Positions 30,311-38,882 of a stretch of 47,885 bases of DNA are shown one piece after another. The number at the start of each line of letters is the position of its first letter. Position 1 is the stretch's first letter. The translations under genes were made by a program, and so were the position numbers. The stretch comes from Chloroflexota bacterium (GTDB taxonomy: Bacteria > Chloroflexota > Anaerolineae > Promineifilales > Promineifilaceae), in assembly GCA_003696605.1 (NCBI GenBank), contig RFGV01000296.1, positions 1 through 47,885 on the forward strand, read 5' to 3'. The notes below the pieces were generated by a model. It had not been told where the DNA came from and did no database searches. It saw only the letters and a program-made list of their open reading frames with translations.

Positions 30311-32218
30311 ATGCAAGCAACATCACGACGAGAACGATTTAACCGTCCCCGACCGGGCAACCGCTCATTGGGACGCGCTATCCGGTATGTAGGGCGATAC
30401 CCACGTATCACCATAACGGCCGTACTTGCCCTCTTCATCGCCACTGCTGCCCAACTCACCGTTCCCCAACTCATCCAACAAATCATCGACACCATCATCA
30501 CCAACGCCACCAACAAAGCCATTCTTGACCTCCCTCCCGAAATCCAGCAATTTGTCTCCCAACGCCTTGGTCTTGACCTCGCCAACATGCAACTTGACCT
30601 GGACAACGCCCCTCGGGCATTACTCATCGCAGGTATCACTGTCGTCATCTTTGCCATCGCTCGCGGTCTCTTCACCTTTGCCCAAACCTATTTCTCCCAG
30701 GTCCTCTCCCAAAACATCGCCTTTGAACTCCGCAACGACATCTTCGCCAAAATTCAGCGACTCAGCTTTAGCTACCATGACCGCAATCAGACCGGCCAAC
30801 TCATGATTCGCGCTACTGATGATGTGGAACGCCTCAGAATTTTTTTGGCACAAGGATTACTCATGGCCTTACAGGCTTTCATTCTGCTTGTTGGTACAAT
30901 TATTATCCTTTTTGCCACCAACACTCAGCTAACCCTCGTTGTCCTGCCCATTCTTCCCATCGCCCTAATTGTGTTTATGGTCTTCGGCACAGTCGTACAA
31001 CCTCTGTTTCGCGAAGTACAGCAACGACTGGCCCGTGTCAATACCATCCTGCAAGAAAACTTGGCTGGTCTCAAAGTTGTCAAGGCCTTTGCTACCGAGC
31101 CGTATGAAGTTGCCCGTTTCGACAAAAGTATTCAGGATTTGCTGGAACAACGAATCCGCATCAGCCGCACATTCTCTTTTCTGTTTCCCTTTGTTTTCTT
31201 GATCGCCAACCTGGGACAAGCGGCCGTTTTGTACTTTGGCGGGCGTCAGATCATCAATGGCACCCTGACATTGGGCGAATGGCAAAAGTTCAGCCTCTAC
31301 CTCATTTATGTATTTATTCCAATGGGACAACTAGGCTTCATCATTTCCCTCATGGCGCAGGCAGGAGCCAGCGCTCAGCGTATATTTGAAATCCTGGATG
31401 CCAAAAATGAAGTGGCCAACAAACCAGATGCCATTGAACTTCCACCCATTGAAGGGCGTGTTACCTTTGATAACGTCACCTTTCGTTATTTTCCCGGCAG
31501 CGAACCAGTATTGAAAAATGTCAGCTTTACGGCCGAACCTGGTCAAACCATTGCCTTGTTGGGTGCTACCGGAAGTGGAAAAACCACCATCATCAATCTC
31601 ATCCCCCGCTTCTATGATGTCAGCGAAGGGCGTGTTCTGATTGATGGGCATGATGTACGGGATGTCACCATTGAAAGTTTGCGGCGGCAAATCGGCATTG
31701 TGCTGCAAGAGACAACTCTCTTTACAGGTACAATCCGTGACAATATTGCCTTTGGCCGCCCAGATGCAACCGATGAGGAAATTATGGCAGCGGCGAAAGC
31801 GGCTGCTGCCCACGACTTCATCATGTCATTCCCCCAGGGGTATGACACGCCCGTAGGTGAGCGAGGCTCAACGCTTAGTGGGGGACAAAAGCAACGAGTG
31901 GCTATTGCCCGTGCTTTGCTCATGAACCCGCGCATTTTGATTTTGGATGACTCGACCAGTAGTGTCGATTTGCAAACAGAGTATCAGATCCAAAAGGCAC
32001 TGGACAAGCTCATGGAAGGGCGCACCAGTTTCGTTATTGCTCAGCGTATCAGCACAGTCTTGAATGCTGACCAGATTTTGGTGCTGGACAAGGGAGAAAT
32101 TGTTGCGCGTGGTGTGCATGAAGAGTTGATGGAGAACAGTCCGATTTATGCAGAAATTTATCATTCGCAATTGGCTGAAGATGTGGAAATAGAACTTACG
32201 GGGGAATCTCATGATTGA
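30311..32218 (+). CDS. ABC exporter half-transporter with degenerate ATP site (heterodimer subunit 1)
   Basis: The 635-residue protein has an N-terminal six-helix ABC exporter membrane domain (about 30-340) and a nucleotide-binding domain. The Walker A is GATGSGKTT near 417-425 and the signature STLSGGQKQR is canonical. The Walker B region reads ILILDDSTSSVD, with Asp where the catalytic Glu should be, and the switch loop reads VIAQRIST, with Gln for His. These two changes mark the non-catalytic site of heterodimeric exporters such as TM287/288 and BmrCD. It is translated in an eight-base overlap with the partner gene. The substrate is probably a drug, lipid or peptide. AGGAGAG precedes the ATG. 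Confidence 0.94.
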   Translation: MQATSRRERFNRPRPGNRSLGRAIRYVGRYPRITITAVLALFIATAAQLTVPQLIQQIIDTIITNATNKAILDLPPEIQQFVSQRLGLDLANMQLDLDNAPRALLIAGITVVIFAIARGLFTFAQTYFSQVLSQNIAFELRNDIFAKIQRLSFSYHDRNQTGQLMIRATDDVERLRIFLAQGLLMALQAFILLVGTIIILFATNTQLTLVVLPILPIALIVFMVFGTVVQPLFREVQQRLARVNTILQENLAGLKVVKAFATEPYEVARFDKSIQDLLEQRIRISRTFSFLFPFVFLIANLGQAAVLYFGGRQIINGTLTLGEWQKFSLYLIYVFIPMGQLGFIISLMAQAGASAQRIFEILDAKNEVANKPDAIELPPIEGRVTFDNVTFRYFPGSEPVLKNVSFTAEPGQTIALLGATGSGKTTIINLIPRFYDVSEGRVLIDGHDVRDVTIESLRRQIGIVLQETTLFTGTIRDNIAFGRPDATDEEIMAAAKAAAAHDFIMSFPQGYDTPVGERGSTLSGGQKQRVAIARALLMNPRILILDDSTSSVDLQTEYQIQKALDKLMEGRTSFVIAQRISTVLNADQILVLDKGEIVARGVHEELMENSPIYAEIYHSQLAEDVEIELTGESHD

Positions 32219-34196
32219 TCGGCAGGCACAATTACTTGGAACTGAAGTCAGGAAAGCCCGTAGTGTCAGTCAAACGCTGAAGCGGTTTTGGGGATATTTT
32301 CGGCGATATTCGTGGGCGCTGATATTAACGGCCGTTTTTGTCATCGCTGGTACCTATATGCAAGTCCTGATACCCGATCTCACCGGTCAGGCTGTGGACT
32401 GCTATTTAGGTCCCTTCGCCGCCCGCTCCTTCGCAGAAGGCAATTTCGCCGATTTCCTCAATCAACTACCGGCTGGTGTCCAGCCCCCCGTCGATAGTGG
32501 CGATGCATTCAGTAACTGCTGGTACACCACACCAGACCTCACTGCGACGGCTGATGACACATTGCTCAATTTCGGCAAACTCATTCTGATAATCATTCTG
32601 CTCTATCTGGGCAACGCCATATTAAGCGGCATCCAGTTCTATCTGATGAGCTGGTCAGGCTTCCATGTATTGCGCGACCTGCGGGCAGAAGTATTTCGGC
32701 ACGTCCACCGTCTTTCCCTGGGATACTTCACCCGTCACGAGGCTGGCGATGTTATGAGTCGTTTTACCAACGACACAGACACTTTACAACAAGTCATTGG
32801 TTTTGGGCTGGTCAGCGTGGTACAAGGCGTCCTACTCATCGGCTGGATTGTGTACCAGATGCTTAGTCGCAGTTTTGCATTCGCCCTGATCAGCCTGGTC
32901 ACGTTGCCTCTGATGGTATTGGCCACCCGCTGGTTTTCCAATCAGGCTCGCAAGGCATTTCGCCGGGCGCGATTGGAAATTGGTGCCGTAAATGCTGACC
33001 TTCAGGAAAGTATTTCAGCTGTACGTGAGGTACAGGCGTTTAGCCGTGAAGAAGAAAATATTGCCCAGTTTCGGGAAAGCAATGCGGCAAATCGGGATGC
33101 AAACATTCGGGCACAAATGTACACCAGTGCATTGGCACCTACATTGGAAGCGTTGAGCTATGTAAGTATGGCCATTGTGGCTGGCGTGGGTGGCTTTTAC
33201 ATTTTAAGCGGCCAGCCATTTTTTGGCTCAACCATTTCGGTAGGATTGATTGTGACCTTTATTGCTTATACGCAACAGTTCAACCGGCCTGTGCAGCAAA
33301 TTGCCTTGCTTTGGGCAAATATCCAGAGTGCGGTGGCCGGGGGTGAGCGAATTTTTGACTTGCTGGATGAACCGGCTGAAATTACTGACAAACCGGATGC
33401 GATTGAAATGCCGCCAATTAAGGGGCATGTGCGTTATGAGGATGTGTGGGCAGAATATAATCCGGGTGAGCCGATTCTTAAGGGTATTAACATTGAGGCG
33501 CAGCCGGGGGAAACGGTGGCAATTGTAGGCCCAACTGGTGCCGGAAAAACAACTATCATCAATCTGTTGCCTCGTTTTTGGGATGTGACGCAAGGACGGG
33601 TGTTGATTGATGGGTATGATGTGCGGGATGTGACGCAACATAGTTTGCGACGTCAGATTGGTATTGTGTTGCAGGATACGTTTTTGTTTAGTGACACGGT
33701 GATGAATAATATTCGTTACGGCCGTCCTGATGCCACCGATGATGAGGTGATTGCTGCAGCCAGGCTGGCACGGGCTCATGATTTCATTATGCGGTTACCA
33801 GATGGGTATAACACGGTGTTGGGTGAACGGGGTGCTGGCCTGAGCCAGGGTCAACGGCAGTTACTGGCCATTGCTCGTGTGGCTCTTACTAATCCGCGCA
33901 TTCTCATTCTGGATGAGGCAACAAGTAGTGTGGATACACGTACAGAGCGGGAAATTCAAAAAGCTTTGGAGGTTTTGCTGGAAGGGCGCACAAGTTTTGT
34001 GATTGCCCATCGCCTGAGCACAATTCGGAATGCGGATCAGGTGCTGGTGCTGAATGAAGGGGAAATTATTGAGCGGGGAACGCACAAGGATTTGCTGGCA
34101 GCCAAAGGATTTTATTACCGGCTGTATATGAGCCAGTTTCGCCGGGAAGTGCCAGACGAGGAAGAGGATACGGCCTTTTTTGTGCCGGGTGATTAG
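32211..34196 (+). CDS. ABC exporter half-transporter with canonical ATP site (heterodimer subunit 2)
   Basis: The 661-residue protein has a six-helix membrane domain with a long first outer loop (about 50-110) and a nucleotide-binding domain. It has Walker A GPTGAGKTT near 439, Walker B ILILDEATSSVD with the catalytic Glu, and the switch His in VIAHRLST. Its signature motif is GLSQGQRQ rather than LSGGQ. With subunit 1 it would form one active and one degenerate ATP site, the rule for heterodimeric exporters. It ends at a 17-bp inverted repeat that probably terminates the operon. Confidence 0.94.
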   Translation: MIDRQAQLLGTEVRKARSVSQTLKRFWGYFRRYSWALILTAVFVIAGTYMQVLIPDLTGQAVDCYLGPFAARSFAEGNFADFLNQLPAGVQPPVDSGDAFSNCWYTTPDLTATADDTLLNFGKLILIIILLYLGNAILSGIQFYLMSWSGFHVLRDLRAEVFRHVHRLSLGYFTRHEAGDVMSRFTNDTDTLQQVIGFGLVSVVQGVLLIGWIVYQMLSRSFAFALISLVTLPLMVLATRWFSNQARKAFRRARLEIGAVNADLQESISAVREVQAFSREEENIAQFRESNAANRDANIRAQMYTSALAPTLEALSYVSMAIVAGVGGFYILSGQPFFGSTISVGLIVTFIAYTQQFNRPVQQIALLWANIQSAVAGGERIFDLLDEPAEITDKPDAIEMPPIKGHVRYEDVWAEYNPGEPILKGINIEAQPGETVAIVGPTGAGKTTIINLLPRFWDVTQGRVLIDGYDVRDVTQHSLRRQIGIVLQDTFLFSDTVMNNIRYGRPDATDDEVIAAARLARAHDFIMRLPDGYNTVLGERGAGLSQGQRQLLAIARVALTNPRILILDEATSSVDTRTEREIQKALEVLLEGRTSFVIAHRLSTIRNADQVLVLNEGEIIERGTHKDLLAAKGFYYRLYMSQFRREVPDEEEDTAFFVPGD

Positions 34197-34216
34197 GACA
34201 GTACCAAGAGAGATAT

Positions 34217-34265
34217 GGAAAACGGCCGTTATTCACACAAATAACGCAAATAACGGCCGTTTTCC
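34217..34265. terminator. 17-bp perfect inverted repeat made of two CGGCCG palindromes, probable bidirectional terminator
   Basis: GGAAAACGGCCGTTATT (34217-34233) and AATAACGGCCGTTTTCC (34249-34265) are exact complements with a 15-base loop. The element sits between the convergent ABC exporter and alpha/beta hydrolase genes. The loop and right arm contain a tandem nine-base repeat CAAATAACG (34238-34255). There is only a short T run, so termination is likely but not certain. Each arm is itself palindromic, so cruciform or four-way forms are possible. Confidence 0.7.
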
Positions 34266-34271
34266 TGGCCC

Positions 34272-35225
34272 TCAATTCCCTAAATACTGCTCCAAAAACG
34301 CAATCGCCACCTTCGGATGATTAACCAAATACTGATACCCTTCAAACCGGTGCATCGTTTCCACCAACAATGGACTGACAGCACATGGTGTTGCTTCTAC
34401 CATACGCATCACATCGGGCACACTTCCCCAGCGATCCCCCTTCCCCTGCACATACAATATTGGTGTTTCACCAGCCCCTGCGGCCACAAATGCCGGCTGA
34501 ATAGCCGAAAATCCCGGACCACCTGACAACCGATATACCAAATCAACCAACGGCAAAACCACCCGGCTTAATATCCCCATCATTTCCGCACCATACCGAC
34601 GGGCAAAAAGGGATACAGTCGTTGGCTGCACAGCAATCCCGGCTTTGATGCTATCTGTACGTGGCAAGGCATAAAGCAGGGTATTAGCCCCCATAGAAAA
34701 GCCAATCACGCCAATTCGTTGCGGATTTACCTCCGATCGTTCCTTCAGAAATTGCAATGCCCCCAACAAATCGTTGGCTTCTGATTGGCCAAATGTAACC
34801 GGCGGTGCAGCGGCGCTCTCCCCATGATTACGCAAATCAAACATGAGTACATGAAAACCAGCTTGATGCAATGCATAGGCCAATCGTAATAAATCAACTG
34901 GTGTGGTGCCGTTCAATTTGGCCAGTACGTCCTGAGCTGATTCACCCAGGCGATTCCAGGGCCAACCGTGTACTAAGACAACCGTAGCGCCATCGCGGCC
35001 ATTTTCGGAATGAGCCGGAATAAACCAGCCGGATAACCGCACACCATCTGCCGCCGGAAACTGAACTGCCTCGTAATCCATATCCAGGCTGGCCGGTGTG
35101 GTCCACAATCGTTGCCGTGGCGGTTGAATGACACGCCGGGCAAACATAAAAACGGCCGTTCCCACCACCCCGGCCAACACACCATATAACCAAAATAACC
35201 ATCGCAATACCCGACGGAAACTCAT
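34272..35225 (-). CDS. Membrane-anchored alpha/beta hydrolase
   Basis: The 317-residue protein begins with a membrane segment (about 8-27, LFWLYGVLAGVVGTAVFMFA) and then a Ser hydrolase fold: VVLVHGWPWNR (oxyanion loop), FDLRNHGES, GVIGFSMGANTLLYA with the nucleophilic Ser in GxSxG, and a late HRFEGYQYL with the likely catalytic His. It resembles BAAT/YfhR-like acyl hydrolases, with substrate unknown. GGAGAGG stands before the ATG at 35225, which decides against a start at 35243. It is divergent from the TPR gene. Confidence 0.87.
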   Translation of the reverse strand: MSFRRVLRWLFWLYGVLAGVVGTAVFMFARRVIQPPRQRLWTTPASLDMDYEAVQFPAADGVRLSGWFIPAHSENGRDGATVVLVHGWPWNRLGESAQDVLAKLNGTTPVDLLRLAYALHQAGFHVLMFDLRNHGESAAAPPVTFGQSEANDLLGALQFLKERSEVNPQRIGVIGFSMGANTLLYALPRTDSIKAGIAVQPTTVSLFARRYGAEMMGILSRVVLPLVDLVYRLSGGPGFSAIQPAFVAAGAGETPILYVQGKGDRWGSVPDVMRMVEATPCAVSPLLVETMHRFEGYQYLVNHPKVAIAFLEQYLGN

Positions 35226-35391
35226 TATCCTCTCCTTTACCATCTGCCCAAATATTCACACATAACCGATTATATCCCCAAGCATAAATAATCAGTAAAA
35301 AAGCCTCTTTCTCTCCTGTTCCCTGTTGTTTCCCTCAAAATATCAGATAAACTAATAATTGGGTTTTTGGGTAACAATAAGGATCTAATAA

Positions 35392-36678
35392 ATGGGCACA
35401 ATGGAAACCACACCCTATCACCAGCTAATCAAACAAGCCGAAACGGCCGTTGCCAATCAGCAATACTGGCAAGCAGTAGAGCTATATACCCAACTCCTAT
35501 CCCAAACCGACCCCCAAACCACCGACCCTGCCATCAAAGAATGCCGCCTCAAAGCACTACAACAACGTGGCCGTTTGTTAGGCATGCTAGGAGAACAAAT
35601 CGCTGCCCTGGCAGCCTATGAACAATACTACCTCGAAGCCGGCAACAGCCAGCAAGCCGTTGACGCCCTCGTCCGCATCGGTGACCAATCCCGCGGCCTG
35701 GGCAAACTAAACCGCGCCCTGGAAGCCTACCGCGAAGCCCTTGTACTTTCCGAAGCACTCAACCTCACAATCGGTCGAGCACAGGCACTAGGCGGTATGG
35801 GCATCGCCTTCATGATGATGGGGCAAATGGAAGAAGCTATCAACCACCTTTACAAAGCCAACTCCCTGTTCGCCCAAACAGGAGACATCATCGGTCAAAT
35901 GAAAGCCCAAAACCGCATCGGCGTCGTCTACGCTATGCACGGCGCACTGGATAAAGCAATTACCGCATTTCAGGCCAGCCAACAACTCGCCCGTCAGGCC
36001 AATCGCCCTCTAGACCTGGTCATGACCTTAAACAATCTGGGAGAATGTCACCAGGTACTGCAAGACATGGAAGAAGCCCTCAAGTACCATCAAGAAGCCC
36101 TCACACTGGCCGAAAGTGGCGATTTTCGAATCGTCGCCGGTGACATTTCCCGCAATCTGGGCCTGGAGTTAATGTACTCTGGCCGTGTACAAGAAGGACT
36201 CCCTTATTTGGAACGCGCCTTAAAAATAGCCCGCGAAACCAACAGCCTGGAATTGCACCAGACCAGCCTATATGCCCTTTCTCTGGCCTATGTAGAACTC
36301 GGCAATGTGGAAAAAGCCAAAGAATACGCCCAAGCCCTAAAAGAATTGGCCGAAAAAGAAAACGTTCGGGCACACATCGCCGAAGCATTGTATGCCCTGG
36401 GGCTTTGTCACCAAAAAGCTGGGGATATCAACAGTGCCCAAGAAGTGTGGCAACAAGCCATTTTCCTGGCTCACGACACAGAACGACGCACCCTACTCTG
36501 GCAAATTCACGCTGCTCTGGCTCAAATTTCCCCTCCCAGCCTGGCTGCTGTTCATAATCGGATTGCGGCCGAAGTCATTCAGCAGATTGCCGAACCGATT
36601 GAGGATGAAACACTCTGTTCTCGCTTTTTGAATGCCCCCACCATTAAGCCCATTTTGCAGCAAGCCAACGCTGAGTAA
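35392..36678 (+). CDS. Tetratricopeptide repeat (TPR) protein
   Basis: The 428-residue protein is made of helical hairpin repeats of 34-42 residues across nearly its whole length. Examples are the repeats around GKLNRALEAYREALVLSEAL, MEEAINHLYKANSLFAQTGD and MEEALKYHQEALTLAESGDF. It has no enzyme domain, signal peptide or membrane helix. It resembles the TPR arrays that bind partner proteins in Chloroflexota signalling proteins. The partner is unknown. AAGGAT is found nine bases before the ATG. Its end is 14 bases from the convergent PIG-L gene. Confidence 0.88.
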   Translation: MGTMETTPYHQLIKQAETAVANQQYWQAVELYTQLLSQTDPQTTDPAIKECRLKALQQRGRLLGMLGEQIAALAAYEQYYLEAGNSQQAVDALVRIGDQSRGLGKLNRALEAYREALVLSEALNLTIGRAQALGGMGIAFMMMGQMEEAINHLYKANSLFAQTGDIIGQMKAQNRIGVVYAMHGALDKAITAFQASQQLARQANRPLDLVMTLNNLGECHQVLQDMEEALKYHQEALTLAESGDFRIVAGDISRNLGLELMYSGRVQEGLPYLERALKIARETNSLELHQTSLYALSLAYVELGNVEKAKEYAQALKELAEKENVRAHIAEALYALGLCHQKAGDINSAQEVWQQAIFLAHDTERRTLLWQIHAALAQISPPSLAAVHNRIAAEVIQQIAEPIEDETLCSRFLNAPTIKPILQQANAE

Positions 36679-36692
36679 GCCCTCTTATACAT

Positions 36693-37577
36693 CTAAAGCT
36701 GGCTCGTGGGAGCAGGTTGGGATTCGGCCGTTATTCCGGCAAACAAGTCCGTCTCCCGCAACCCATTTTGAGCCGGAGGATATGCCCGCATATACGTTTC
36801 GTGCCCAAACAATCGCTTCTGTGCCCACACCGGCACCAGACGCGTAAACCCTGTCCCCCCTCCCTGACTGGAGTGACAGGCACTAGCCTGCCGCTTCACA
36901 TCCCAATAATCCCGATAATCAATCCTGGCATGAATCTGACTTGGCGAAACCCCTATTTTAGTAAAATCAATATCTTTGTTACGCCCCATCCGCGTTGGAT
37001 CTTGTCCCCGCAACCGCAGCAAAAAGATATAAAACTTCACCCATCGGTTAGAAAAAACAGAATAATACAGTTTTTGGGGCTGATAAGGTGCGGGTCCTAT
37101 ATCGGGAAATTGTTCCGGGTCACCAGCAGCATAAAAAGCCGTAGTGGTAATTTTCCAGCAAAAAATATGATCAGGATGAAAATAGCCCCCCGTTTCATCA
37201 TGAGTAACCACTACTTGCGGCCGAATTTGACGAATAAGACGCACCACACGGCCTACCGCTTCCTTCTCATCGGCCTGAATAAAGGCATCTGGATGTTCAT
37301 TGGCCGGATCATTGATATAGCCAGAGTCGCGGTATCCAAGCATATGCAGCTTACCACCCAAGATGCGTACGGCCGCTTCCAACTCCTTGGCGCGTATAGC
37401 GGCCAACTCTTCTCTTGCATTCTCAAACCCTTCGGCCACAGAACCAGCCGCGCCATCTGTGGCAATGGCAATATGAACGTCTACACCCTCGGCTGCATAA
37501 CGCGCCAACGTCCCACCTAAGCCAAAAGATTCATCATCAGGGTGTGCCAATACAGCTAATAATCGTTTTTCCAGCAT
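36693..37577 (-). CDS. PIG-L/LmbE-family deacetylase
   Basis: The 294-residue protein has the zinc site of GlcNAc-type deacetylases: AVLAHPDDESFGLGGTLARY near the N-terminus (His, Asp, Asp) and GYFHPDHIFCWKIT in the middle (third His). It also has the family's DGAAGS and GYRDSGY blocks. Such enzymes remove acetyl groups from N-acetylglucosamine conjugates, for example in mycothiol, bacillithiol or glycolipid synthesis. The exact substrate is not clear. The ATG at 37577 has GGGAGGT about 14 bases upstream. It lies alone, convergent with the TPR gene. Confidence 0.9.
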   Translation of the reverse strand: MLEKRLLAVLAHPDDESFGLGGTLARYAAEGVDVHIAIATDGAAGSVAEGFENAREELAAIRAKELEAAVRILGGKLHMLGYRDSGYINDPANEHPDAFIQADEKEAVGRVVRLIRQIRPQVVVTHDETGGYFHPDHIFCWKITTTAFYAAGDPEQFPDIGPAPYQPQKLYYSVFSNRWVKFYIFLLRLRGQDPTRMGRNKDIDFTKIGVSPSQIHARIDYRDYWDVKRQASACHSSQGGGTGFTRLVPVWAQKRLFGHETYMRAYPPAQNGLRETDLFAGITAESQPAPTSQL

Positions 37578-37703
37578 CAAATTGTCTGGTTACCTCCCTT
37601 AAAGCATAAAAGCAAGTATTTTGTGTTGCTGGCCAAAAGCCAATGCCTGGTGGATATAGTGTTGAATTATTGCCAGTGCCGTTTCCTTAAATGTGGCAAA
37701 GCA

Positions 37704-38471
37704 TTATGATTTTTGAGCAGTCAGGTGAAAGTGCCGCATCATTGGCACGAATGGAATGGGTTTGACCGTTTGAAATGGATGGCGCACATGTGGTAGAACG
37801 AAGAGACCAGCATTGGGAAGGATCCGGCTGAGACGGTAGGCTTCATTGACTGGTACGAGTTCATCCCGATCGCCGACGCAGAAAAGGGTGGGAATTTGAA
37901 TGCGACGTACCATCCCTTCTGTTAGCCCTTTTTCGGCCATGAGGGTTATCAAATCGGCTACCTGGCGTACGAGTTCGCGCCAGTGTCGTGCACCATGTTC
38001 TTTGACCAGCTGGTCGGCATAACCAGGGGCTTTTTGGGCCATCGTATCTGGCTCAAGTTGTTCGCGCATTCGGGTGACGGTTTCGGCTGTCCAGTAGAAT
38101 TTGGTGGCGTGTACAAGCAGGGTGGAGACCAGTCGGGGTTGGCTTAGGGCGAGCATCATGCCCAGGTAGCCGCCCAGACTGTAACCGGCAACGTGTAGTT
38201 GGGGGATTTGCAGGTGGTCGATGAGGGTGATGATGTCTTGTAGCATATTGTCGAGGGTGAGATTGGGCTGGGTGTTGGTGGAACGGCCGTGACTGCGCAA
38301 ATCTACCATAATCACCCAAAAATCTTTTACCAATTCGGCCACAAAAGGTCGCCACTGTACACTGATTGAGCCCAACCAGCCAGGCAAAAGCAACAGGGCA
38401 GGCTTGCCGGGTTTGCTGCCAAATGATTCGAAATGAATTTTGGTGCCATCATCAACTATGATTTCTGTCAT
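37704..38471 (-). CDS. Alpha/beta hydrolase
   Basis: The 255-residue protein has a standard fold: LLLLPGWLGS (oxyanion loop), VMVDLRSHGRS-like residues (here IMVDLRSHGRS), VAGYSLGGYLG with the nucleophilic Ser, CVGDRDELVP with the acid, and VLPHVRHPF with the His. It resembles BioH/3-oxoadipate enol-lactonase-like esterases. It has no signal peptide, so it should be cytosolic. It follows acpS by 26 bases on the same strand. Confidence 0.9.
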   Translation of the reverse strand: MTEIIVDDGTKIHFESFGSKPGKPALLLLPGWLGSISVQWRPFVAELVKDFWVIMVDLRSHGRSTNTQPNLTLDNMLQDIITLIDHLQIPQLHVAGYSLGGYLGMMLALSQPRLVSTLLVHATKFYWTAETVTRMREQLEPDTMAQKAPGYADQLVKEHGARHWRELVRQVADLITLMAEKGLTEGMVRRIQIPTLFCVGDRDELVPVNEAYRLSRILPNAGLFVLPHVRHPFQTVKPIPFVPMMRHFHLTAQKS

Positions 38472-38497
38472 GATGTTCCTCTCGTATGTTTCTGGTT

Positions 38498-38875
38498 TTA
38501 TGAGTTTCCACCTGTTTTTATGGCAACAGCCATCCCGATAGCGTGTGTGTTGGTGTGAGAAAGGCTGATTGACCAGTGGCGCAATCCCAGTGTTTCGGCG
38601 AGTGTCAATGCCTGATTGTGTAATACCAGTTCTGGCCGTCCCCGACCATCACAGACGACTTCTATGTCTACCCAGCGAATGTCGCCGATGCCTGTGCCCA
38701 GTGCTTTAGCCACTGCTTCTTTGACGGCAAATCGACCGGCGAGGCTGGAAAAACGGCCGTTACAATATGCCTGTTCCTGAGCTGTAAAAAAACGATTCAA
38801 GAACCGTTCCCCATGTCGGGCTATCCCCCGCTCTATTCGAGCAATCTCAATAATATCTACCCCACAAACCAACAT
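38498..38875 (-). CDS. acpS: Holo-[acyl-carrier-protein] synthase
   Basis: The 125-residue protein is of normal AcpS length. It has VCGVDIIEIARIE with metal-binding Asp7, the hallmark GRFAVKEAVAKALGTGIGD with Glu53, and SISLSHTNTHAIGMAVA at the end. It moves phosphopantetheine from CoA onto a Ser of acyl carrier protein, an essential step in fatty-acid synthesis. It follows the M16 gene by seven bases, so it belongs to the long minus-strand transcript. Confidence 0.96.
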   Translation of the reverse strand: MLVCGVDIIEIARIERGIARHGERFLNRFFTAQEQAYCNGRFSSLAGRFAVKEAVAKALGTGIGDIRWVDIEVVCDGRGRPELVLHNQALTLAETLGLRHWSISLSHTNTHAIGMAVAIKTGGNS

Positions 38876-38882
38876 CTTGCCT

